Assembly: GCA_022225965.2 (NCBI GenBank)
Contig: JAKJXP020000009.1
Location: 62,001 to 126,000 of the forward strand
Length of the DNA stretch: 64,000 bases
Direction: 5' to 3'
From: Diatrype stigma
Lineage: Eukaryota > Ascomycota > Sordariomycetes > Xylariales > Diatrypaceae
Position 1 is the stretch's first letter. Each line of letters starts with the position of its first letter. Position numbers and translations under genes: made by a program. The notes below the pieces were generated by a model. The model saw only the letters and a program-made list of their open reading frames with translations, searched no databases and had not been told where the DNA came from. This document shows, one piece after another, positions 1 through 11,900 of this stretch.

Positions 1-870
1 ATGTCACGTTCAAGAATTGTGTTCCATAATGTGCAGACTCGACCTTGAGGGTTTGAACTGCCTGGCTAGGTAGACGGTTTGATCTGCGTCGGCCATCCGG
101 CTGATCGGGCCAAGCAAGACGTATCCCGTAGCCTCCGCATTGCCTATTCGTGCGAACGCAGTTATTGCAGGCAGGGAAGCCACGGTCGCATCCGATCTTG
201 CGTTCTGTCTGGACGTCAGAAACATAGGTACTTGCAGGCTATCACACGAATCGGGATGCATCGTCTAGTATTCTCAACTTACGCTTGCAGGTCCAACAGC
301 CCTGCGCGCGCCTAGCAGTTTCCATCCTCCCACGTGTGGTTGGCGCTCGTTCGACGGCCAAAAATAGCTTGGGATTAGTCTAAAATTCGGGACCTAAGCC
401 ATACGAAGCCTGCGTGCGTGTTTGGCTCCTCTGTAGACTAAGACGGCAGGGCAGGGCTGAAGTTCAGAAAATCGAAGACTTAATATCGAGCAGCCCGGGG
501 ACACGGTTTATTATTGTTCTGACAAAGGTCTGACAAAGCGAGATAGATGGATGGCTAATGGTAGTGGAAAGTTGCGCATGTCGTTGAAGGGAGCTTTGAC
601 ATGGCGTGGCGCGATTCCAGGAGTTCCCTCTTTTCTTGCAGGTCGTCTAAACTAAGTTGATGATGGTTTACTGAATGGGAAAGGGTGGGGAAGTGGGAGT
701 GGATGTCTTCAGCTCACGTACCACTCGAGACGACCTCGAGGGGGAAGGCCAGACCTTTACTTAGAGTCTCCCAGTCTCCGCACCGTGGCGTTCTCGCGTT
801 GCTCGACCAATTGCGGCACGGCGCATCAATAAGGATCCGGCGATCAAATCCCGAGATGCAGGAGTCCAGG

Positions 871-904
871 GAGCTCCAGGGCTGTCCAGGGCTGTCCAGG
901 GCTG
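871..904. repeat. Short tandem repeat, 10-bp unit GCTGTCCAGG
   Basis: Two perfect copies of GCTGTCCAGG (881-900) are flanked by partial copies on both sides. It looks like a small minisatellite in non-coding DNA. Confidence 0.8.
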
Positions 905-2008
905 TTACCGATGGTTTCCCAGACACATGGCAACGGAGAAGGCTAGATATATCGGTATCAATGGATGCGCCCAATCCTCGTGGTAGTCCCCGACAGCTAC
1001 GACGCAGCAATCTTTAACCGCGATCATGGACAGCGGGAATAGGAGTTAATTACTGATTCGGTAGTTCGGGGGGGTCTGCAGGGCATACAACCCCAGATTA
1101 GTCACCCGAGGAGTTATGAGATTCTGGGGTGGGACGTGGACGAGATGGTTGGTTGCTGACGTGCCACTGCCAGCTTCGCTGACGACGTCATGCCCAGGAG
1201 ATTCTATATATTGCACTCTGCTGTGAGGTGACCGACTACGGTCCAATAGCAGTGTGTGTTCCAAGACTCCTTGCCAGCTCGCCCGTCCGGACGGCTGGAG
1301 AAAGAGGTCGGCGATTGATGGTGAGTGAGCACTGAGAATGCGGTACCGCGCATCGCGGCACCTACGTCAAGCTAGGGATGAAGGCTGTCACCCCGGTTGT
1401 GGGTTCGTTCGAGTTATCAAGATAGCTCAAGGCGATTATTACTCAAGCAGGGAGATGGCAAGGAGGGGAAAGCGGGTTCAAAAGAAAAAAGGAGAGGGGG
1501 AAAGCATAAGACGGGCAGCACGGGATACGCAGTCTTGCAGGACACAAGCTGACCGGTTTCCTAGGCCGTATAGCTATCTATATGTAGTACATAGATAGGC
1601 AGTAACATTGAAGAGAGGTAGCACATATCTACACCGGTATGAAGGGCTAAACTACCAAGCCAGCAAGCATATGTAAGGTTGTGAAAATGAGAGAGAGAGG
1701 GAGAGATCTCGGGGAGTCTCTGGGTTAGGAATGCTGCCGTAACCAAAAGGCTGAGCAAAGAGCATGAACCAATCCAAGGCTATTCCGCGCGGCGCGGTAA
1801 GAACGATAAATCGCCTGCGTGCCTGCAGGGGGTGGGGTGACGATGATGGTGATGAGACGGATAGCAAGGCAGCCACAAACAAGCCTAGCAGCCCTAGGTT
1901 GAGGTAGCTATGTAGGTACAGCTGGTAGCTGAGCTGGTAGAAACCTCTGTTGATACGACTTTGTGTTAATTGGGAAGAGGAACACACCCCCCTTTTGAAA
2001 TTTGGGTT

Positions 2009-2038
2009 GCTGGATGTAGCTGGATGTAGCTGGATGTA
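2009..2038. repeat. Tandem repeat, 10-bp unit GCTGGATGTA x3
   Basis: Three perfect head-to-tail copies of GCTGGATGTA lie in non-coding DNA. No gene or hairpin is associated with it. Confidence 0.85.
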
Positions 2039-2674
2039 GAAAGAATGCCTCCAAAAGGCATCTCTAAGAAGTCTGCCTACCTATTTGAGGTGTTATAAGA
2101 AGATGCTATGCAGGACGCTATCCTCTAATCCGTAATCGGCGCGAACCGTACAATACCGGTTTGGTCCCGACATATAGGATACGCAGGGGCCACATAACTT
2201 CAACCATGGGACGGGAGTTCAGAGCCGAGCCCAGGGATCCCCGGCTGATTGAGGCTGGAATGGAAGTGAAGCCACGCACTTACATAATACTTGGGTATGC
2301 CCGTGAGGAGCGATGAGAGCTGTTGTGGCTGTACAGCTGTATTGACCTCTAGGCTCTCACCCGTTTACTCGTTGGCATCCCTGTCAATGCCACATGAATG
2401 TGACCTGGGCCAGGGTGAGGCAGAGAAACCGAGGCACAACGCTCATGTGAACAGGATGAGCGTCATTGCTCCAGGCTTAAAGTGAATGCTGAACATCCTC
2501 GATCCGACCAACTAATAAATAACAACCACACATAACATCGAGTTCTGAGGAGCGTACAAAACCCTCACCACCCCCATATTTCTCACGTAACACATACTTC
2601 GTAATCCTGCGACAACATACAATCGTACATTATCCTGGTCGTCTTTCCATCGTCAACTTCTGATATCCGGCAGT

Positions 2675-3229
2675 ATGGGTCTTAAGAACGGTAAGCAGTC
2701 TTGTCGATTGTCGCATACCAAATGCATATATAGCACCTTAGTCCACACAGCCTAGCTGACGTGCAAGCCCCTTGACGAGTAGAGAAGTTCCCTTCTTCGG
2801 AAGCATTCGAGGCCATCAACGCCTCCCTCCAGTCCAGCGAAGCCGACCGGAAGGACGCGATCAAGCAGGGAAATGCCGTGTTTGCATTTACACTTAAGAA
2901 CAAAGCCGGTGAGACCGAGAGCTGGCATATCGATCTCAAAGAAAAGGGCACCGTTAGTGCGGGATTGGGAAACAAGCCCACAGGTAAGGTCGACTTGTAG
3001 GGTATAAAGAGGCTGCGTGCCAATACAGCGAGGAATACAGCGAGGCTAACCGTTGCGCCATCCAGTGACTCTCTCCCTTTCCGACGAAGACTTCGGCAAG
3101 CTGGTCACTGGCAAAGCCAATGCGCAGCGATTATTCATGTCCGGGAAGCTTAAGGTCAAGGGCGATGTGATGAAGGCGACCAAGATGGAACCCATCTTAA
3201 AGAAGGCGCAGACCAAGGCCAAGTTGTGA
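2675..3229 (+). CDS. SCP2 sterol-binding domain protein (non-specific lipid transfer protein)
   Basis: Three exons, 2675-2690, 2783-2983 and 3066-3229, join in phase to give 126 residues. The protein starts MGLKNEKFPSSEAF and consists of a single SCP2 fold: the early helix EAFEAINASLQ, the strand region WHIDLKEKGTVSAG, then VTLSLSDEDFGKLVTGK and the typical LFMSGKLKVKGDVMKATKME near the end. SCP2 proteins bind and carry sterols, fatty acyl-CoAs and other lipids. The last three residues, AKL, match a variant type 1 peroxisomal targeting signal, so a matrix location and a role near beta-oxidation, as in Candida POX18-type proteins, is inferred. Length fits the stand-alone SCP2 family. Both introns have good donors (GTAAGC, GTAAGG). 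The gene stands alone on the plus strand; the family call is firm, the peroxisomal location is inference. Confidence 0.93.
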
Positions 3230-4932
3230 ACAAGACGGCATATACTACGCGATAGAGGGGCCAGCATTCTCTACGTTCCTAGAGCTCTCCAGAGCAAATG
3301 ATACCACACTTGTTTGAACTTATGGTGATATTCCTGATGTTTATCGTGATGCGTATGTGATGAACATCTGCTATTTGGTATGAATAGAAGTTTAGGTAGG
3401 TACGTGAAGACCTAATTTATTTATGTACTATATCCGACCAATTCGACGAGGCTCATTCAATGTAGCGCATCGTCCACACGTTCAAGGTACATCGTAATCC
3501 TCAATCAAGGCTCGCCTCATTTGGCCTTAGCCAGACAACCGAAGGTCGGGATGACTGTAGCTTGCCCCCCTGACATCAAGGTTAGTATACCATAGATAAT
3601 AGGTACTTACCTGGGTACAGGTAACTATGCAGCGTGGTGTACAGTAGGTAATTACCAACAACGGCATCTGAGGACTGGCGCGTACATTGAACGAATAAAG
3701 CCTTCATAAGCCCTGGGCATCTGCATCTGCTGCATCTGCATCTACCTCTACCCCTGCATCCCGAGTCTCAAGGAGAGTTCGGTACCTATCAGAATAAATA
3801 CCTGTCGTTAGAACATTAGAATAGCTGACAGCATATGGCATAGGTGCCGAAGACCACGCACGTAGGCATGGCACGTCAACGTTAAGTGCATACATATGGA
3901 TATGGAGAAGCATCTATGGATTGGCCAATTATTGCAGCTGAAACTGCAATGTTCCGTCATCGTTGCCATAGTGAGTGATTGCTTGACGCGAAACCGACGG
4001 ACAGCTTGTCTGCGGCCCTTCAGACCTGCCTGTCACCTGTCAAATAAGCGCAAATGAGGCATTCTTCCGGATTGAGTTTTGAAAAAGGCTAGTCGGCTAT
4101 CATGTTATTGGTGCTTATTGTTCCTGGGGCTTTTGAACCCACACACGCGTGCCAGGCAACCAGGCCACTCCCGCATTGTAAATTTTTTTTCTCTTTGCAC
4201 CCAAGTTTCCGTGTATGTATGTATGTAGTATGGACGGACTGATACCCAGATGGTCCCCATTCCACCTGCACTTACGCTTTCAACTTGGAGCCCCCCCCTC
4301 GATCCCCCCTTGCCCCATACTTTCGTACTGCTTATGTACAGTGGTTTAATTACTGCTGCTGAATGACGGGCCATAACAGTTCCTTAGCTAGATGCGACAG
4401 TCAGACAGTGCACGCCTGAGTACCTAACTGCAACTGCAAGCACCGACGCCCCGATACACGCCCTGCTCCGTTACTTCGTACCTACCTACCCTGCCTTACC
4501 CTGCCCATCTAAACTTTCAACGCCAAAATTTCCATCTCCCTTGTCATCAATCAATCACGCTAGATGCCTGCCTGGTATTGACGATCGACAGCCATCGAAA
4601 AGAGGTCAATAAAATTGTTACCTGCAAGGTGATTTTTGTTCCTCATTTCTTGGTCGCGTCGAATGCACCAAAAAAGTCCAAGGACAAAACACTACTACCA
4701 CTAAGTACCCCGAGGACTGGCTTTCGCGGTCATCTTTCGAAGAGGTCTTTGCCTTTCCCGCAATCACTGCCTTCATCTATTGACCCTCGCCTTCCTCTTG
4801 GTTCACCCAATCATCGCTTCATCCGTTCATTTGCAACCCGTTGCCCCATCAACATTTTAATCATCGAACTCTCCCAGAGTTCACCCTTAATTACTTCGTA
4901 CCTCCTCTCCTACTTAGACGCGTCGAAACACG
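3230..4932. other. Intergenic: SCP2 3' side and nucleoporin promoter/leader
   Basis: No gene is seen. An open frame at 4578-4958 has no ATG and runs into the nucleoporin start in another frame, so it is rejected. A five-codon ATG frame occurs at 4564-4581 and could act as an upstream ORF if the nucleoporin transcript starts before it. Pyrimidine-rich DNA with several TACCTACC-type words precedes the start codon. Confidence 0.6.
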
Positions 4933-7900
4933 ATGAATTTCAACGCAACGCCTCGTAAGCGGCCCGCGCCGGGTGAGCCTGGCTCAACACCCTTCTCCTC
5001 TTCCAAGTTCCAGTCATCACTGGTTCCAATGGGCAGACCAACTCCGAGCCGTTCATACCACCCCCCCAAGAACAAGAACAAGCCGACCGGCTTTTCAAGT
5101 AACACACGCGATATATTCCGCACGTCCACTCCCCAGGCCAACCGTGTTTCTACCTTCTCCCCCGATCTACCTCCGGCCGTTACCAAAGCCACCCCAAGCG
5201 CGCGCAAATTTGTGCCCCAGAAGACTATTGGCGCTGGCATGTCCAGTGCCGCCTCTGCCGATCTCTTCAAGATGAGGATACCATCTCCCGATCCTGAACT
5301 TACCGGCGAAGTGCTAGCCAAACAAGTGCCAGACGACCCCAACCGGACTGGTACCATCTATACCGATCAGTATCTTGCTCACAAGTGCCCTCCTCACTTC
5401 GATGAACTACAGCGACGGCAGTTTTTCTGCATTCTAGATTTGCGCAGGTTGAAATACGCCGCCAATGAGATATTCGTCAAAAAAGACTGGAAGCTGAACA
5501 TTCTGAACTTCGCTAAAGAGTACGAGAAGAGTCGGGGCCTGATCCTGCTGCGTTATGGGCTGTACGAGTTCAAGAAGGTGAAGCCGAGCGCTGAGGTCCT
5601 CAAGAGATGGAGAGCCGCGCATGGCTTGCCGGAACATGAATCTGAAGATAAAGAGTCAGTTAGCAGCAGCGCTAATTTGAATGGCCTCTCAGCCAGCACT
5701 GCGACCAAGCGCAAAGCCGATGGTGATTTGGAACCAAAGGATAATGCCCTTACCGCATCCACAGCCAACCAGAACAAGCGGCGCAACGTGGACCAAGAGA
5801 TGGCTAGTCCCATCCCCGCAGGCCCGGCACCTTTCAAGAAGAGCAAGCGGAAGGTGGAGGAGACAGACGAGCCTGACGAGAACCAACCCAGCAAGCAGCA
5901 GAAGCAGGAGAATTCGACGGCTAAGTCCACGTTCGAAAGCATCCTTGACAAGGCACAGAATACGCCCAGCCCTCTCAAGCGAGCTCCTTTGGGTGCGGCT
6001 GCGCAGTCCACGCCTTTTGGGACCCCGAAGGCTAGTGCCTTTCAAAGTACGGACTCGGCTGCCAAGCCCAACAACCCGTTCGCTACTCCGAGTGTTTCGC
6101 AGCCTAGCACTTCGCTGTTTGGTAGCAAGCCAACTAATGGAAATGGTCCCCAAAAACATGAGTCTGTTCTAGCTGCTCATAAGCCCGGCAGCACACTGCC
6201 CGCGAATACTGGCATGTTCGGCTACTTGTCTGGCAGCTCTGCTAATACTAGTGGTAATGAGAAAGAGGATGCCGACGATGACGATGCTGAAAGCGAATCT
6301 GGGTCGGAGCCAGGGGCCGAAAGTCAGGATGCCGCCCCGAGCTACGAGCCAAGTGCGGCTGCTAGTACTGGCACCAGCACACCTCCAGCTCAGAACGGCA
6401 CATCTCTATTCTCTTCTAGCAAGCCGGGTGGCACAGGCGCCCCGCTCGGTGGCCTCTTCAACAAACCTGCCGACACAGCTGCGAAGGGTGGACTGTTTGA
6501 TCGAGTGAAGTTGGGGGCTGACGGACAGCCGATACGAGCTACCCCAGACTTGGATGAAAAGAAGACGCCGGTGCCGGAAGTGTCTACGCCTTCTACTCCC
6601 GCAGTAGAGACGAGCAAGACACCAGCGAAAACTCCTGGCGACTTCCGATTTGATCCCACGACGACCCCCATCAGCTTTAGCCAACCTAGCACTACGCCGG
6701 CTACCGCGAAGCCTTCGTTGTTTTCAGCTGACCCGGTATCTGATACGCCTAAGGGGCTCCCTAAGACTGAGGATGTGCCAGCAACAAAGCCATCATCAAT
6801 CTTTGGAACTGCTACGCAAGCTAGCTCGACGTCCGGGACCGTGACACCTAAACCATTATTCGGGCAGACTGGCAGTGCCTCTAACATCTTCCAACCAAAG
6901 CCAAGTGAAAGCACAAGCTCTATCTTCGGAGCACCAAAGTCTTTTGAGGTGAAGCCTACCGATGCAACTAAACAACCCAGTGTATCTCCCACTAAGTCAT
7001 CGTTTGGTGACATCTTTGGGAAGAAAACCGAGCCTACGACGTCAGCACCTCCGGAACAGCCTAAGAGTTTGTTTTCTACGGCCTTTTCGGGCACGCCCTC
7101 GGCGGTTGCACCCTCGACAAGCAACACTGGCCTTTTCGGAAAGCCAGCCGAGTCCCAGGGCACTGGTCCCAAGGATCAACAACAGAACCTATTCAATACA
7201 CCTTCGGCAAGTGCCACTCCCAAAGTGGTCTTCGAGAAACAGACCGAGTCCAAGCCTCCTGGTGTTCAAGATGTACCAAAAGGGTTATTTGGTGCATCTA
7301 TCACACCAAGCAGCACCCCGTCGGGTGGCCAAGATGCACCACGACCAACAGGTTTGTTTGGTGCATCTGTCACGCCAAGCAGTACCCCCTTATTCCAGCC
7401 TAGTAAACGGGGTTTCGGAGACGCACAGAAGTCTAATGAACACGAGGCCGGTGAGCCGAGTGCAAAGAAACCAGCTTCGACCAGTGTTTTCGGTGCCAAC
7501 AGTGCAGCCGGCTCTTTCGGTGGATGGGGGTCCACCAACACCCAGTCATCTGACATCCCGTCTCCTGCCATGCAGTCTCCTGCCAAATCTATTTTCAACG
7601 GCTTTAGACCAGAGACACCAAACGGCACCAGTGACCCTACTCAAGGTGCTAAGGGCATCTTCTCTACCACTCCCGCCAACTCATTCCCGGCTCCGACCAC
7701 TCCGAAGCCAGCTTTCACGCCATCTTTTTCATTTGGTGCCAATCAGCCAGCACCAACAGAACAGCCACAGAACGGTTCTATGAACATGTCCAACGTGTTT
7801 GGTAATAGCACAGCTACGAGCGGCCCCAGCTTCGAGTTCAAGGCCCCTTCGCCGGCGCCTTCTTCACCTGCCCCTCTTCCAGGGAGGCGAATTGCTACGC

Positions 7901-8938
7901 CTAAACGTAGACTTGGGCCCTCTGGAGCTGGTAGCCAAACGCCAAATACATCCTTCAATTCTGGAGTCGCGGCCTCACAGCCTCAACCAAGCACGGGCTT
8001 CAGCTTCGGAAGCAACGGTTCGGGACCAGCTTCTGTTGCATCTAGTTTCGAAAAGGAAAACTCTAATGGAGGTTTCAACTTCACATTCGGTGGCAATGGG
8101 CAGTCGGTATCAAACCCTTTCAATCCATCAAATGGCCAAGCTTCGACACCCATGTTTGGAAACAACGGTTCAACTCCGTCCGCATCAGCGTCGTTCGGCG
8201 CCACACCTACCCAAAGTATGGTCTTCGGTGGGATGGCCAACGGGACGAATGGCGCCCCTTCGATCAATTTCCAGGCCCCTACTCCTCAGCAAAACACGTC
8301 AAATATCTTCGCACCGAAGAATACCGGTTTGTTTGGTAACAACTTGCAACCGAGTGGCGACGGAACCATGGGAGCCAGTGAGTAGACGACGAAAAATACC
8401 GGTGTATAAGCAATTCACTAACGGATCGTAAGACTCGCCCGTGGCTGCGCCCTCCAGCATAGGCACAACACCGGTTAATGGCACACCTGAACCTCAAACC
8501 CAGGGCCAGGATGGTGAAGAAGCACCGCAGGAGCAGATTTCGCTCACTGCTGGCGGGCCCGGTGAAGAAGACGAGGACATCCTACACGAAGTACGGGCGA
8601 AAGCCATCAAATACATCCCAGTCACAAAGGACGACGAAGGAGAGAAGACAAAATCACCTTGGCACACTCAGGGTATCGGACCTCTACGTATTCTTAAGAA
8701 TAAGACCACTGGCTCGGTTCGACTCCTCCTGCGTGCCGAGCCTAGAGGTCACGTCGCTATGAACAAGGCCATCCTGCCTGATGTCGACTACAAGGCCAAG
8801 GATAAGACTATCAACTTTGTCGCTGCTAGTGACGATGGTGCTGGTCTTGAGACATGGGTTCTTCAGGTCAAGAAGCCCGAGTTCGCCCAAGAGCTTGCCT
8901 CGGCCATGGAGGCGAACAAGGCCGCGAACAAAAAGTAA
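4933..8938 (+). CDS. FG-repeat nucleoporin with C-terminal Ran-binding domain (Nup2-type)
   Basis: Two exons, 4933-8377 and 8433-8938, split by a 55-nt intron (donor GTGAGT, branch CACTAAC), give 1316 residues. Residues 1-220 are basic then conserved and helical, including DLFKMRIPSPDPELTGE and LRRLKYAANEIF. From about 340 to 1140 the chain is Ser/Thr/Pro-rich and disordered, with dozens of FG motifs (GLFG, SIFG, FSFG). From about 1190 to the end is a Ran-binding domain, including GIGPLRILKNKTTGSVRLLLRAE in pieces and a Lys-rich tail. Nup2-type proteins sit at the nuclear side of the pore, bind Ran-GTP through this domain and help release and recycle importin alpha. Stopping at the first-exon stop (8385) would lose the Ran-binding domain. 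Assignment to Nup2 rests on the FG plus RanBP1 layout. Confidence 0.93.
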
Positions 8939-11900
8939 AATCATTCGAGACGTTTCCTTTGCCTCTACTGTGATGGCGTTGATCTAACGACCCGATTATG
9001 TCGAGATGGAGACATGCCCACGAGACGAGGTTCAGACTTCACGACGAGAAGAGCGTATACTATATTGGTTTTCATGTGGTTGTCCAGAACCGGGAAGCAA
9101 GCTCTTTTACCTCAACTCCTACCATCATCCTTCGGAAGCGGGCGAGAGACTGGGGAAGTCGTTGCACTTTTATATCCGCATATTGTTATTTGGAAGGCAT
9201 CAAAAAGGGGAAGGGGAATGGGGGGTAACGTAGGCATGACGAGCGCGAAGAAACACGCATATGCGTTCTTATGGCCTCTGGAGTTTTTTGTTTCCGTGCT
9301 TGATCTTGTTGCTGACACTGCATATGGCGTAGCGGTATGGAAACATTTTGGGAGTCTGGTCTGCTTTGATTTTGGTTGGGCTGGGTTTGGCATGAGAAAC
9401 ATTTACCCGGGTCCTTTTCCCATTGCTTCCATGTGTGCTCTGGGTGTCTGTTCTTCGAAGTCGGGTTGGTAGCGACGGAAAAGTCTACTCAGCATATATT
9501 GTTAGATTGTGTATGGTATAATGCGTTTATCCTTCTTCGACTTCGTCTACGCAACTGCCACCATATTTCGTCCCATGCCTAGTGAAGCGAGCTCGTAAAA
9601 CATTATCCATATGGGGTTGAAGTGAGTATGCATGTGTGTGTGCCGTTGCAAAGCTTGCCCATCCGCTACGACCTGGACACTCATGATGCATTCATTACCT
9701 AGGGACCAACAACCGTAGTATGGACATGGCGTCTTGCCGCCTAAAGCTGATCTGAGGGTGTGCTTATTACCTAGATAGGCAGGTAGATGTGTAGGTTACA
9801 GTAGCAATTGTCAAGGTGGTGTTGCCTTGCTCCTGGTACATATGTGCTCGATCCTGGCTGCCTGGGTGCCTACTTAGTAGGTAGGTCCACGCGTAGAGCA
9901 GTCTTGTCTATGCATACCTACCTACTACTTAAAGCTTGTCTTGAGTTGATTAACGAAGAGTTTTAATCGAAGGGGACAATGGCATGCAGTCGGTCAGTCA
10001 TGTTGCAGCGGCGGCTAATGCACTTTATTATTATATATCTAGTACACACAGAGATGAGCCCCCCTCCTTGTTTCGATCAGCCTTTGGAAGCGAGCATCGT
10101 AAACATGCCTACATAAACATCACCGACCTGTATATACGGCATTGTCTAATGGCAATGGAACTGCTCATGACTGTGCTTAATTATGTAAGATTTCGTTCAA
10201 CATCTAAGCTAAAGCAACAGGAGCGCTAATGTAATAAGGAGTTTTCTGTCTCCCCTTCCCGCTCCCCTCTTCCCCAACCCCGCTGTCATGCCTTTCAGCT
10301 CACTGGCTTAACTCGCGTCGAAAAAGGAGCAAGAGAGAATCTAGACTCGGCGAAATTGCGAGAAGCTCCAGCCATTGGGTTTTAGCTTCTTTTTTTCACC
10401 TCGATGGATATATTCGTTATTGGTTAACTAGACCGTTGCAGGAACGGGAACGCTTAGCTAGACTGCCTAGGATAAAATGACCTAACTAAGTGTCAAGCGG
10501 CTCATATAGCCAGACCGTTTACATCCACGTGGGGGTTAGTTAATAGTTGGTCCAGGGTCCAGTTAGGTAAGTAACTGACTAACTGGTCTTGCCCCTCGTG
10601 GGTGGCTTCTTTTCTTTTGCCTACAGTCAACTTGCAAGGAACACAAACCACAGCCGAGCTCACCTTCGATCAGTATCGGGGAATCCCTAACTCCGTGCTA
10701 TGGCTATTGGTGGTTGCTATGCTAGGTACAGATATGTGATTGCGTCGGGCACATAAAAGAATTTACGCGCATATAGTGAGCTTTCGCTCGAGAAGGGGAG
10801 GGGCAGCCGGTATCGCTCGGCAGTTTCTCCCTTTTCTTCTGTTTTCTTTCCCTTACATCTCGAGAAGATCTTGTGACACAATCTTTCGAAGGAGAATTGA
10901 AGCTGCATATATGACTAGTCACATTTGTGTGAGTGAGAGGTCACTATAGGTATCAAGCAATTATATACCGACGACGTATCTGGGTAGACATAGGTAGGAC
11001 TAGATGTGTATATATTCGTCCTACCTGCAGTACGCTGGTTGCTTCGTCGTACGTTATGCAGCTTTTGGCTTCGGTAGCAAAGCAAATTCTAACCTATAAT
11101 GACTGAGGTACTAGCTAGCTACTTTTGGCGAAGTGACGGGAGCCAGAGGGAACGAAAGAAAGGATCCAATGCAAGCAATGGGAACGGAACGATCCCGGCG
11201 GCAGGCATGTTGGGTATGCAGGCATTACCCATCAACTGCAGGATCGGACGTATCATCGGACGCGGGCGCACCCATGGGCCAAATTGCTCCCTCAAACCTT
11301 TCCTTGCTGCTTCTGTGGATCCTGACCGGTTGATTCCTGAAGGGCTTACCTGCCGCCGGACTTCATGGATAGTAGCTAAGAAGTATTAAGCTTCTTACAT
11401 GTATATACGTACATGAGTAGTTTTACATAGGTGCCGTGGGATCAACACGGGAGCACGGGACGGACATCTGCAACCCTTATTAGTTAATTCTTTGCGTATG
11501 GCTCGCGTGCGTAATCCCGAACTACAACGAAGATGATGAGTGGCCGTCCGTGGCCGCTACCGTACGTTGCAGACAGTTAGCTAGCTTATGTGAGAAAGCT
11601 GCGTGCAGGCACATAATTCGTAGTTTAGATCCTGGAGATAAGAGACGGCCACCGATTTGCCGCTCTTTTTAGAAAGCGGAGTGCGTGGTATTAGATGTGC
11701 GTCTCGTGATGCGGGAGCACCACATATATATCGCATACAGATAGATAGATAGACATATGAACCCATCCATCTATGCACTTCTAACTAACTCCATTCATGT
11801 TTCATGAGACGTGGGGAGGGGGAGGGATATAAGGAGGTTGAGAAGATCGTAGCAACGGACGGCAATACTCAAAGTGCTCGGACGGGGGCTTGGCGACGGG

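Larger units (their letters stand above)
1..2674. other. Intergenic, no supported gene
   Basis: No open frame here has coding character, a family resemblance or a convincing exon chain; the longest are about 110 codons on both strands of the same DNA, as expected by chance. The stretch contains two short tandem repeats, listed separately. The right end is the promoter and leader of the SCP2 gene. Confidence 0.6.

Noticed and set aside
4578..4958. 126-codon frame just upstream of the nucleoporin
   Set aside because: No ATG start, overlaps the nucleoporin start in another frame and has no family features.
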